Shown one piece after another: positions 1 to 9,778 of a stretch of 64,000 nucleotides of DNA. Source of the stretch: Oscarella lobularis (taxonomy: Eukaryota > Porifera > Homoscleromorpha > Homosclerophorida > Oscarellidae); contig NC_089183.1 of NCBI RefSeq assembly GCF_947507565.1, positions 2,294,001 to 2,358,000 on the forward strand, given 5' to 3'. The translations under genes and the position numbers were made by a program. Below the pieces are notes generated by a model, which did not search any database, was not told the DNA's origin, and was given only the letters and a program-made list of their open reading frames with translations. Every line of letters starts with the position of its first letter. Within the stretch, counting starts at the first letter, position 1.

Positions 1-268
1 CTGGGGTTCCTGTCGCTGGCCTTGTTCCGCTTCTTCAAGAGGGAATGCGACTCAACCAACCTAAGCATTGTCCTGATCGAATGTAAACTACTAACGATCA
101 TTGATATCCCGCCGTTGCTTTAAATATTTGTTTGTCTTATGAAGGTTCAAGATAATGGCTGACTGTTGGTTGGAAAACCCAGAAGAACGACCGTCGTTTC
201 AGTTATTGGTCAACGATGTCAGTGAGTTCATGATGGCAACCAAAGCAGCAGAATACACAAGTGTCTAG
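1..268 (+). CDS. Tyrosine kinase, C-terminal end of catalytic domain (partial)
   Basis: Two exons are readable. The first runs from the window edge (frame starting at base 3) to 82 and the second from 145 to the TAG at 266-268; the 62-base intron is GT-AG. The protein reads ...EGMRLNQPKHCPDRMFKIM, then ADCWLENPEERPSF, which is the conserved end of tyrosine kinase domains: the G-x-R-L-x-x-P-x-x-C-P segment, the M-x-x-C-W helix and the R-P-S/T-F motif. About 26 residues follow the domain, so the cytoplasmic tail is very short. Kinases with this end phosphorylate tyrosines on signalling proteins at the membrane or in the cytosol. The catalytic loop, N-lobe and any receptor part lie outside the window, so receptor or non-receptor type cannot be decided. 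Confidence 0.88.
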
Positions 269-1805
269 CAGCCTCCAGTGACTGTTGAACTCTCTTACTG
301 TTTCAAACTAGTTTAGGCATTACAGTCAATGACCTCTAGCTGAGTTTTAGTTATGGGTTTCGTTTGTGTTGGTATCTTTTTCGCATAGACTAGATAACTT
401 GTGCTGTTGAAACTTGAGTGAAACCCGACTAGTGCAGAAATTACCTGAAATTGAAAGGCGAACACCTTGTTGGGGTCTATCCCCTGATAGAATGTCACCA
501 CGCGCCTGGAGGAAAGTAACTGCGTTCTCAAGCTCGTTATTACTAACGACGCATTTCATTTCAAAGTCTTGTTGGCGATCTAATGATCTAATTAATTAAC
601 ATCCGATGTTCTTCAGGTAGACATATTCACTGCACATGATGTTAGGCGCGAGAAAAGCTCGGAGAGACAATAGGACTAATGACGTTGGATCTCCCTCAAG
701 TGAGAATGATTCTCTAATTTGAAAATGACTCCGCTACATTGGATCCAGCGTTCCCTTACATTCGCGCGGCGGCCGGGTTCCTCGCGCGGGGCCTCGATCT
801 GCATGATGATCGAAGGCGACCGCCATTTGGAAGAGAGACGACTAGTATAACAACACCGCGCGGTCAAACAGTTTGTGCGAGTCCAAATTGAACGCTTCGG
901 GGATCCGGAAAAGAAATTAATCGTCCTGTCCAATGCTTCTCAAAACTTGAGAGTACGTGAGCTATCGATTGCGAAGCGCTTCGCAGTTGTAGATCGCTGC
1001 AGAAAACGATCGAGGCGAATGTGATCGGGTCCGGATCGCTCCGAAAAAACAGGCACCCGATATCGCCCATACGCTTACCGACGCCGTATTTTGCATCGTT
1101 GTTGGCTCCCACGCCGTGATCGTCGCCGAAATCGGCTGTTTTCTTCGCCTAAAGCCACGTTCTTCACCGTTGCGTTCTTCTAGATCACGTGTTCGTTCTC
1201 CTATCGTCGAGGACACACCCACAGCTCGCTCGCTCGAACGGTAAATTAACCGTAAAAGACGACACAAGTCGTCGATCGTTTCCTAATCTCTCCGTTATCG
1301 AAAGACGAAAACCGAAGGTCTTGCATGCGAAAGCGAAGGGAGCATCGAGATCTTCAGCGGATATGTCAAACGTATAACAAAAGAAAGCGATAAAGGAGGT
1401 TGTAAAAGGAAACGACTTTGGGTCGTTCGTTTCCTACCGTGGGCGTGATTCGAATCTTGTGGTTGCGACGCCGGACGCTAGCAATTAAATGCATGCAATT
1501 TAATTATACCTGCAGACCAATCCCGTGAAGCTTAATTTGCATGACGACATGAGGTAGTCTGCTCATTGGTCAAGAGCGGCTACTGTACCAGAGACTAAGG
1601 AAATCGGTTTGTATTTTTATGACCCTATCGAGTTGAAATTTAGTTTACAGTAGATTGTAAGTGCATTGTAGAGCGTTTGTCGAATGACATTTACCGCCTA
1701 CATACATACGTTTCCGGCACGTGAGCTGAAAACCACCTTATACTTCCATATGCGTCATCAAGCTTTGCCAAAACTCTGAGTGTCTTCCAATTGTCAACGT
1801 TATCC
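269..1805. other. Intergenic stretch, no supportable gene
   Basis: Reading frames here are short and lack recognisable domains. A GC-rich patch at about 640-1430 gives overlapping open frames on both strands that look like a compositional effect. The last 200 bases probably contain the promoter and 5' leader of the tyrosinase gene; no clear TATA box stands out. Confidence 0.5.
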
Positions 1806-3761
1806 ATGGTTTCTGCGGACAAAAATGCTATATTCTGCATTCTTTTATATCTTTGCTGCGTGAGTCGAGCCCAGTTCCCGACGGCTTGCGTGCGAAACGT
1901 AACTCGCTACGTCAGCGGCGGCGATGGCGTCGAAGCGCAAGAACTAACTCCTGTCTGCTGTCCTGACGCTTGTGGTGCCGGTGAGAAATAACACATAGCA
2001 CTGCATTCCACGCATGCATGCATGATCTTTATAAGTAATGAGCCAGAGGATTTTGCACTTTCAGTTTCCGTAACGTACACGTTTTTTTCCTGCTTGTATC
2101 TTTGCTTGCTTATTCGAATAATCAGCTCAACTTGGCAAAAAACGCAATCAACTCGATTTTTAATTTAGGCGAGGGAAGAGGAGAATGCGCTAGAGCTCCT
2201 ACTCCAAAGTACAATCTTGATTTAATCAATGCAACCGGCAATCATGTGTGCCACATAACTGGTAAGAAAAGTACGCGCGAGTTCTAAACGTTTGGTTTAT
2301 TTAATTAAACGAGTTTCGTGCTCTTAAAATGTTTTATCTCTAAATGACTAGCCCAGCGTTTTTTTAGACGTACGCCTTCTGTGGCCCAGCGCATTCAACT
2401 TCACGCACACGTGCACTTGCAAGAACAACTGGGCGGGGCCGGATTGCTCAAGATGCGCCTTTGGCTATGCGGTGACGACCCTGTTGAATGGAACGCGCGT
2501 CTGCACAATGTCGGCGAATCGAATCAAACGCAAATCCACCCTAAGTCTTAGCGACGCCGAGTGGAAAACATACACCGACACCCTTCTGAAGGCGGCGGTA
2601 ACGCCCAGCAATTACTCCGTTCTAATTGGAAATTTTTCCGATCGCGATAACTGGCGTTTTGTTCCTGTGACTGTTTACGACTTCTTAGTTTGGATTCACT
2701 ACTTCGCCTCCAAAGACAACACCGACGAAACGCCAACGTGCGACTACGCACACGAATCATCGGGCTTTTTGACGTGGCATCGTTGGTTCCTACTCGTCGT
2801 TGAAAGAATGCTGAGGGACGTCAATCCCGCTTTTTTCATACCCTACTGGGAATGGACAAACGAAAATTCGGTGCGCGATCTCTACAGCGAAGAGCATTTG
2901 GGCACAGCTCTCACCTGGGAGGACATCAAGGACAAATATCCGTATGCTAATGGTTCGGCGCGCTGCGGTATCGACGATCCCATACTAAACGCTCAAAACG
3001 GCCCGTTTGCGAACTGGAAGACAATGTGCACTAACTTGACGAGCGTCGTCAACGGATTCAACTGCGACCCTAACAACCCGGAACAGAGACGACCTCTTCA
3101 GCGTTGCCTCGGTTGCTGTCAAGTCGACGACTGCTGTCACGATGGCGGAAAGAATTCATCCGGCAGAGAGCCGTCTATTCTCCCCAACGCTTCCCACGTG
3201 GCTTATGCTCTCGAAGCATCCGTCTTTGATTCGTCCGAGTGGACGACGGAAACGCTAACGGAGTCGTTTCGAAATCGTCTAGAGGGCTTCGCTCAGCCGG
3301 TTCCCCCGTACGCCGCTAATCACGATCAGCACTACGTTCACAATCAAGTTCACATATTCGTCGGGGGAACGGAAGTTCCGCTGTCTCCTAATAGCCCTTA
3401 TTTTTGGCTTCATCACGGCATGATCGATTACGTGTTCGAACAGTGGATTAGCAATCATGGCAATAGTCAGTTTAGGCCTACCAAAGCGGAAGCCGACGCG
3501 ATGCCGCTTGCGCATCCTGGCCATAATCCTGAAGAATACATTGTTCCGTTTTTTCCCACTGTCACTCACTTTGACGTGTTTAAGCCTGCTTACGTGTTCG
3601 GGTACGAATATGAACCTTCTTTTGGAAGCGAACCCTCAGAATCGCCTCCAAATCCAACCACAACCCCTTCCACAACCACGTCATCAGCAAAAAAGCAAGA
3701 TACCTTGTCTTGGGTGCTTCTTCTTCTTCTGGGTATCGTTGTGGCAAAAATAAAAGAGTAA
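1806..3761 (+). CDS. Tyrosinase-type copper oxidase with EGF-like N-terminal module and C-terminal membrane anchor
   Basis: Three exons (1806-1980, 2169-2261, 2368-3761) join in phase to give about 553 residues. The start is the first ATG before a hydrophobic signal (FCILLYLCCVSRAQ). A cysteine-rich region follows, with CCPDACG, GEGRGEC and an EGF-like CTCKNNWAGPDC, as in vertebrate tyrosinase/TYRP proteins. The copper centres are visible: CuA with a histidine in WIHYF, then H in CDYAHES and TWHRWF; CuB with HNQVH and FWLHHGMID. A serine/threonine/proline stalk leads to a C-terminal hydrophobic helix and a short basic tail, so the enzyme is probably anchored in the membrane facing the lumen or outside. 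The family oxidises phenols such as tyrosine or L-DOPA to quinones in pigment, cuticle or defence chemistry; the substrate here is unknown. All six copper-ligand histidine positions I can locate are present and the frame is intact. Confidence 0.93.
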
Positions 3762-4177
3762 AGCAATCGGACTCTTTCAGATATGCAGCTAAAATGCATG
3801 CAGTGTGTTTTCTTTTCATGTTTCTTTTTTTTACGCGTCTCCTGCTATTTGATGTGCGCTGCCATGTTTTGACTCATTCTGTCGTTGCTGTTTTTCTAGT
3901 TCTCTTTCAAATTTCATTCAGTGTGTACGTTGCATTTTGCGCTCCGGTTCATTTCAATTGCCTTTCTTTGCATTTAGGAGGGACTCCCTAGTTTAATTAA
4001 TTAAATAATGATTTATGCTTTAGGCTCACATGCAGAAACACTTAGGTATTATGAAGGAATATTTTCAACAAAAAGTGACGTTGTGAGTCAGTTAGAGCGC
4101 AAAACTAGACCTAGTGTAGTTAACGTTGTCTGCTATGCGCAGTGGTCATAAATGGCGTTAGGTTAATTAATTTAATT
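3762..4177. other. Intergenic, tyrosinase 3' side
   Basis: AT-rich sequence with several short TTAATTAA-type palindromes and no supportable coding sequence. It must contain the tyrosinase polyadenylation region; several A-rich stretches occur but no single signal is decisive. Confidence 0.4.
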
Positions 4178-5250
4178 AACTAATGCTCTTGGATTATTAC
4201 TTTGTAAGTGGTGCATGCATACATGAGACAGTAGGAGCATATCGTAGTTGAAGATGATGAGAGCGCGAAACATCCGTGCGTTCCCGGCGGAGAATTGCGC
4301 GTTGCAATGAGCAGTCGAATAATATATATAACGCGTACGTTCTCTACTCCTACTGCTCCCTATTCTCCCGCGCCTGTTCCTATAGTACTGCTGCAGCGAT
4401 CAACTGCGAGCGAACACGCTTCATTTCAGGCAATTTGCACGTGCTGCGCGGGAGTGGTGCTGCAATGATATAGCTACAAAGTCTGCCATCTAACGGCTCG
4501 ATCCCCAAATGTCCAAATGCGAAGATTGCTGTGGTGAAAGCTACACACGTACAATGCGCTGCTCCCGGCCCACTCTACTTGCCACTTTCGTCTCTGCGGA
4601 GGAACTGAGAAACGATATGATGGACCCGAGGACTCTGACTTCTTTGTCTGTCTTTCAAATTGTTTTTCGTGAGAATTCGCGCCGTCTGTGTATATTCTAA
4701 TTATTCTTCATTGTGCTTCATTACAAAAGGGGCGGCACGTACTCCAGCACAAAAAATAGGACTTGGTGCATGGAGACACAGATATAGAGATGGCTGGCTT
4801 ATCGTGACTTGGATGAACATTCGAGGTTAGAGAGACTTCATGGATTGGAGATATCCTTATCGAAAGTTCCAAGATTGAACTCGTTTAACTTCAAGAACAC
4901 AGGTGGATACGAGCTACTCTAGACATTCACAAATGTCGCTTTCGACTTTGCGCGGAAAACGAGAGTGGGCCCGGGGCCCCAAACTATTTCTACCAAAAAA
5001 CTTACTGAAGCACGCGCAATTTTAAGTTCGGACGGCGTTGCCTATGTGCAGAAGACGCGTCGGGTACTTCCTGGGGCGAATAGGAACGGAAAAAGCGTGC
5101 TAGAACGTCGAATCGGTCCGAACGTACGCGAGGCGAAGAAATACGGGCTTTTGACCTACGGGACTAGTACACCGTCATTCGATCAGAACCGATTCATGCG
5201 ACTCCATTCGCGATCTTTCAGAAGTTATTGCGTGTCATAAAGACACAAAG
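4178..5250 (+). repeat. Long dispersed repeat, copy A
   Basis: This stretch matches, with scattered substitutions and indels, the reverse complement of about 28010-29060. Its 3' half (from about 4830) also matches 35440-35830. Shared landmarks include the 'ctcttggattat' start, 'agtcagagtcctcggg'-type sequence reversed, the 'acttcatggattggagatat' segment and the frame reading LTEARA..SSDGVAYVQK. The AYVQK frame stays open in all three copies, but the starts and ends differ and nothing matches a known protein domain. The 5S rRNA gene follows about 220 bases downstream here and about 190 bases downstream of the copy at 35440. Confidence 0.75.
4430..4650 (+). pseudogene. Relic of a small cysteine-rich peptide exon
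   Basis: After a splice-acceptor-like 'catttcag', the sequence parallels the better-preserved exon at complement 28675-28843. It includes the segment reading KCEDCCGESYTRTMRCSR. An in-frame TAG early in the exon (GAAMI-stop) and indels break it. It sits inside repeat copy A, so it was probably carried along when the repeat was duplicated. Confidence 0.55.
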
Positions 5251-5469
5251 CATCTTCTCAAAGACCGGTACGCGTTCTAACACTCGTTTTTTAGAGACAG
5301 TAGGTATGTCGTTCCTCATCTGCGTCCGTCATCTCCGCTTAGTCAGTTGTAAAAGAGGTTTTGCGTAGCGATTCAACATTTCTGGAGCATAGGGGCCAAT
5401 TTTCTGGGCTGGTGCACGCTGTGAACGTCAATGGCGTTGTATATCTAGACTAGGATTGCGTTTCAGATC

Positions 5470-5588
5470 GTCTACGGCCATACCACGTTGAAAGCACCGG
5501 TTCTCGTCCGATCACCGAAGTTAAGCAACGTAGGGCCCGGATAGTACTTGGATGGGAGACCGCCTGGGAACACCGGGTGCTGTAGACT
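5470..5588 (+). rRNA. 5S ribosomal RNA
   Basis: The sequence begins GTCTACGGCCATACCACG and ends GGGTGCTGTAGACT, the diagnostic ends of eukaryotic 5S rRNA that pair as helix I. The internal RNA polymerase III promoter is present: an A-box-like stretch near GAAGTTAAGCAACGT and a C-box in GGATGGGAGACCGCCTGGG. The length is about 119 bases, as expected. The gene is identical over its readable body to the copy at 36018 and lies singly inside a dispersed repeat, not in a tandem array. The intact promoter and terminator suggest it can be transcribed. Confidence 0.96.
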
Positions 5589-5595
5589 TTTTTTT
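5588..5595 (+). terminator. RNA polymerase III T-run terminator of 5S gene
   Basis: Eight consecutive T residues directly follow the 5S 3' end, the standard polymerase III stop signal. Confidence 0.85.
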
Positions 5596-5990
5596 CCCTT
5601 ACAAATTTTATTTTATCTAGCAATCCATTTGATATGTTTTATCGGATACAGCTAATGAATACATGGTATCAATAATTTTTGTCTGTCGTCTGCATGGACG
5701 GAAATCGTTTGATTCCACGTCATCAATGACTTAGCTACGTCTAAATCTGAGCCCGTCGACCGTTGCCCAGAATCAGCAGCATGTCCTAAGTCGCACGTGG
5801 GCTTGGGATCATGAAGCAGGTGCTGAACCGAATAATGCCAAGGTTGGTGATATTGTCATTGACCCAACCGTACAACGTTACGATAGGGGAGACAGCGTCT
5901 TCAAACTGAAGCGAACCGGCCAGGCTTGCTACCATACACTGTACAGACTAAAAAATAGTTTCATATTACAGTCAGAAAGAATGATTATTC
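5596..5990 (+). repeat. Conserved 3' flank of the 5S-bearing repeat (copy A)
   Basis: Over nearly 400 bases downstream of the 5S gene this matches the flank of the second 5S gene (36140-36530), and more weakly the debris at 14250-14500 and 17560-17960. Common landmarks are 'attttattttagct', 'tgatatgttt', 'ttgggatcatgaa' and 'attgacccaacc'. No coding potential is evident. The shared flanks show that the 5S genes were duplicated as part of a larger unit. Confidence 0.7.
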
Positions 5991-6941
5991 AGGCAGATAG
6001 ACGTCATCAGTATCACAGGACAACGTCATCATTACATAACCCTTACTAAACAAAGTTCAACGTCGAGTTCCTATCTACGACTGCACAGTCACACCAACGA
6101 GAAAACTTCCAGTCCAACTTTCTCATGTCCCACTTGTTGCTAAAACCTAACAGATAATTAAAAAAGATAACATGCTATTGTCAATTACGTTAGATTGCAG
6201 ATCTTGGTCTCCTTGCATGACTCGCTATTTCGTCGCGAGCGGGGTCGTCTTGGGGACGATCTTCGGTGAGACGCTTTGAAGATTTCAACAGCCTAAAAAA
6301 GCTTCTAACTAAAACAAACCGTCTTCACATAGGATCGTTTATTCACACTTCAGCCACGGCTCCTTGGTGTAACAGCTGTTGATTCAAACGGCTCCAACCG
6401 TTTCTCGTAGTCACGTCTCCACGGCGGATAGCAGATGATAATAGAGCTGCTCCTTTGTTCGTTCAAGAGTTGAACCATATAGATATTGAAGTTACGACGA
6501 ACGGAGAGAACGTCGAACGGAGAGAACGTCGTTGCCTAGTCTCAAGACCTTATCAAAATCGGGCTTTCGACCGTTCAATCTATCCCACAAGACGTAGAAA
6601 AACGAATCGTAGACATAAAAATACAATATATTATAGGCCTACATTATTTTCGTCATGGCGCATCGCTTTCGATACTTCGACACCATATCGCGTTCATGTC
6701 CCGCTTGTGAACGTCGTCGTCCGCCCGATCGGTGCACAAATCGAAGGCGAGACGTTCCCTAGCTCTCTCCGCAAAACGCCGCTCGTTTTTCGACAAGCGA
6801 TCGGCCACGAGAACGTTTCCGAGGTCCAATTGTTCGGTGACCGACTCGAGACGAACGCCGACGGCGTGAGACGTACGTGAAAATCTTTTTCACGTTCACT
6901 AATGGACAAACGTCTGCAAACGCATGCGCAGGAATTGAGGA
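5991..6941. other. Upstream region of the transporter gene
   Basis: Open frames here (the longest about 141 codons at 6455-6880, +) have no recognisable domain and overlap equally open frames on the other strand. I treat them as composition-driven. The region probably holds the promoter and 5' untranslated part of the transporter gene at 6942. Confidence 0.4.
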
Positions 6942-8336
6942 ATGGGACACGGAAGAGCACCGATCGAATCTCCGCAGCGTCCTCGCAGTTTCCGCGATCG
7001 AATTCGCGCCTTTCGTCCACTCGTTCAAGTCGTCGCCTTCCTCTCCCTATTCCTCCTCTGCATCCTCAGCGCCTTCATCGTTCCCATCGTCCCCGACTAC
7101 CTTCGCGTCAACGACACCGAAATTGAAATCGGCGCCTTACTCGCCGCTAATTCGATCGTGGCGATCTTCGCAAATCCCGTCGCGGCGTTCGTCACCGATC
7201 GCTACGGCTACCAAAACCCCGTCGTAGGCGGTCTCCTTCTCTACGCGGCCGCCGCCTTCGTATCGGCCTTCGCAAAAGAAATAGCCTCGCACGACCTAAC
7301 AAAGACGTACGTCGTTCTGTTCGTCGCGCGCGGCATTCAGGGCCTCGGCGACGCCTTCGCGGTCGTCGCCAGTCTCGCGATGGTCGCCATATGGTACACG
7401 GGCGACGACGAGCGCGCTAAAGCGATGGGCAACACCTTCGCCGCCGCCGGCATCGGTCTCGTCGTCGGGTACCCTTTTGGGGGCGCCTTTTCGGCGGTAC
7501 CGGGCGGAATCGACGCCGGCTGGAAATGGCCGTTTATCATAACGGGTCTCATTTCGCTGGCGGCGGCTCTCATTGCATTGCTAATGGGATCGTCCCCACC
7601 CGGGGGTGGTGGGGAGAGAACGAGTAATGGGTCCGCTGGACCGTCGATGTTTCGTCTGCTCTGCGATCCCTACGTCGCCGTCTGCTGCCTCTCCCTCATA
7701 TCGACCTATTCGTCGTTGGCCTTCATGGAGCCCCTGCTTCCCGTGTGGATGAAAGCGAAGTTTCACGAACCGACTCCGACGACGTATTCCGTCGGATTGA
7801 TTCTGCTCGCGCTTACCATCGCCTACACAATTGGATCGTTGGTTTATGGACGAATTCCTGGTGAACGCTCTTACTGGCTCAACGCACTCGTCTCCCAGAT
7901 CGTCGTCGCCGCGTGTCTAGCGCTGCTTCCTCTCGTTGCCATTCCGAGTTCTCGCAATCTTTTCTACGCGATTATTCCCTTGTTTTTCATGGGTTTATGC
8001 TACGGTGTAGTCGATTTGGTTGTGAGTCTTGTTCTCGGGGTGGTTGTCGAGAAGCGCTATGCGTATACGAGCTACGGTGGCGTGTATGCACTCGTCAGCA
8101 CGTCGTTCACGATCAGTTTTGTTGTCAGTCCTATTTGCGGTGCAACGGTCGCTAAGTATGTCCATTTTAATTGGGCGGCGTGGGGATTAGCCATTTTCAT
8201 TTTCGCGACGTCGTTTTTTCTCGTCTTTCTGAGAGATATGAAGGGCGGAGCAGAAGAGGGAGCGTCGTCGAAGGCGGCAGTAGAGCCGACAGAGAAAACG
8301 AAGCTTCTCTCCGGCAGTGCAGAATCTTCTGCTTAG
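6942..8336 (+). CDS. Major facilitator transporter, SLC18-like (vesicular amine/polyamine type)
   Basis: A single uninterrupted 464-codon frame encodes about 12 hydrophobic helices. Helix 1 ends in the SLC18-type VPIVPDYL. Helix 2 leads to the MFS loop FVTDRYGYQNP (D-R between helices 2 and 3). Helix 4 carries VLFVARGIQGLGDAF, and helix 5 has the antiporter-like GIGLVVGYPFGGAF. A loop of glycine and serine separates the two six-helix halves, and the short acidic/serine tail is cytoplasmic. Family members exchange luminal protons for amines, acetylcholine or polyamines across vesicle membranes. The resemblance covers SLC18A and SLC18B1, so the substrate is not assigned. The gene is GC-rich and intronless, unlike its neighbours; the start ATG gives about 25 residues before helix 1, as expected. 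Confidence 0.85.
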   Translation: MGHGRAPIESPQRPRSFRDRIRAFRPLVQVVAFLSLFLLCILSAFIVPIVPDYLRVNDTEIEIGALLAANSIVAIFANPVAAFVTDRYGYQNPVVGGLLLYAAAAFVSAFAKEIASHDLTKTYVVLFVARGIQGLGDAFAVVASLAMVAIWYTGDDERAKAMGNTFAAAGIGLVVGYPFGGAFSAVPGGIDAGWKWPFIITGLISLAAALIALLMGSSPPGGGGERTSNGSAGPSMFRLLCDPYVAVCCLSLISTYSSLAFMEPLLPVWMKAKFHEPTPTTYSVGLILLALTIAYTIGSLVYGRIPGERSYWLNALVSQIVVAACLALLPLVAIPSSRNLFYAIIPLFFMGLCYGVVDLVVSLVLGVVVEKRYAYTSYGGVYALVSTSFTISFVVSPICGATVAKYVHFNWAAWGLAIFIFATSFFLVFLRDMKGGAEEGASSKAAVEPTEKTKLLSGSAESSA

Positions 8337-9778
8337 AATAAGGCCATCCCATTAGCCTTTTTGTGAATGGCGTCTAACAGTGAAGGTTGTGGGATGACAC
8401 TGACGTTAGCACGGTTCTCTAGCCTACATGAGCACCCAAACGAAGATCTTTGTCGTTCGTAAACCGTGAAGGTTGTGTGACAGTGACGTTAGCAAGGTCA
8501 TGCATATATATAAGCTTGCATGACGAGCACACGAAAGAAGATGCGTGGTTTCTACAGCGTCATCAAGTGACGTGTTGCATTCGTTCAATGAATTAAGCAC
8601 GTACACAAATTGTCGAGCATTTTGAGCGACTTCTATCCGGTTGAGAAACCGAGGATCAATTCATGCAGGGTCTCCTTCCGCGTCGTCGCTTCTACCCAGC
8701 CCCAGCCAACTCCTTCTCGATCTATCAGTCTTTTACTTCTCGTGACCTATTTGCTAGGTAATTTGTTGCTACAGATACTCGTGTAGAAACTGGTGATTTC
8801 AGCCTAGCAAGGACTAAGTCTCACTTGGCTGCATATACGTTTAGCGCGAAACCATTTGATCGAGGGCCAGGCTGAATTGGCCAGTTACTGGTAGTAACGT
8901 TGAGATAGTCTACTGGAATTCTTTCCCCAGATCGGCTAAAATTTCTTAGTTAGACTGAAGTCGAAACCGCGCATACGTCCGCGCTAGCTATCCGCTGTCG
9001 ATCGTGTTACGTACTGAGACATGTATTCGAAGCAAGGTAAATTGTAGCCAGCAAACTCTCCTCAAATATCGTGTAAAAGGGCAAAGAGGAGAAGGCATGC
9101 AGCACGAAACATGGCCTCGATACGGACTTTATAATTCGAGTATAGAGCGTACGTGTCAGCTAGCAGATCGATACTGAAAGCTTGCTGAAAGTTCCGCAGG
9201 GAAACTCCCGACCTTTAAATTCCCCGGTGACGCGATTCTTGACCTTTGTATAGCCTCTCCCCCACTCTAATTTCGACCTCTCAACGTTCCCTAAACTTAA
9301 TCGTAGCGCCTTAGCTGCATGTAACGCAGACTTGTGCCGCTAATAAATGACCAGTGATCAAACGGTCAAAGTAAAACGGAACTGAAAGGACAAATCATCT
9401 GTGCATGGGAACTCCCTTTGGAAACTTCCCTTTGCTCACGTACGTACTTAGATCATGTTAGATGTCGTGCTCTTGCGTCACTTGCTCATTCGACTGCTGT
9501 TTCGATCAGCTAGCGGTTATGAGTCGAATTGCGTCAGTACTGAGCTTCGTTTGCTTGCTATATTGGCTATTTCGACCAACTGTATCCATTACAATGAGAC
9601 TTTGAGTTTTGATGCGTTCAAAAACTGCACATGCGCCATAGCAGTAACGTAATATACCTATAATAACAATCCGGGTGGCGTGAAAATCGCTTACCTGTCT
9701 CCCACGTGGATATAGAGGAAACAGTTCTTCGCTCAAACGAAGTCCGCCGGCTCGCGCTTTCCGAGTCTCTGACAAATA
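8337..9778. other. Intergenic, no supportable gene
   Basis: Sequence between the transporter and the F-BAR gene. A 65-codon frame at 9455-9652 (+) has a hydrophobic start and a few cysteines but no relatives within the window and no clear splice context; I do not call it. Two short near-repeats ('gtgaaggttgtg...gacagtgacgttagca') occur at about 8380 and 8465. Confidence 0.4.

Noticed and set aside
640-1430. Overlapping open frames in a GC-rich patch on both strands
   Set aside because: No domain, no consistent splice structure, and all frames are open because stop codons are scarce in this composition.
1440-1465. GATTCGAATC resembling a tRNA T-loop
   Set aside because: No acceptor stem, D-arm or anticodon arm can be folded around it.
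9455-9652. 65-codon frame with hydrophobic start, possible small secreted protein
   Set aside because: The leader is weak and the cysteines are few; overlapping minus frame is equally open.
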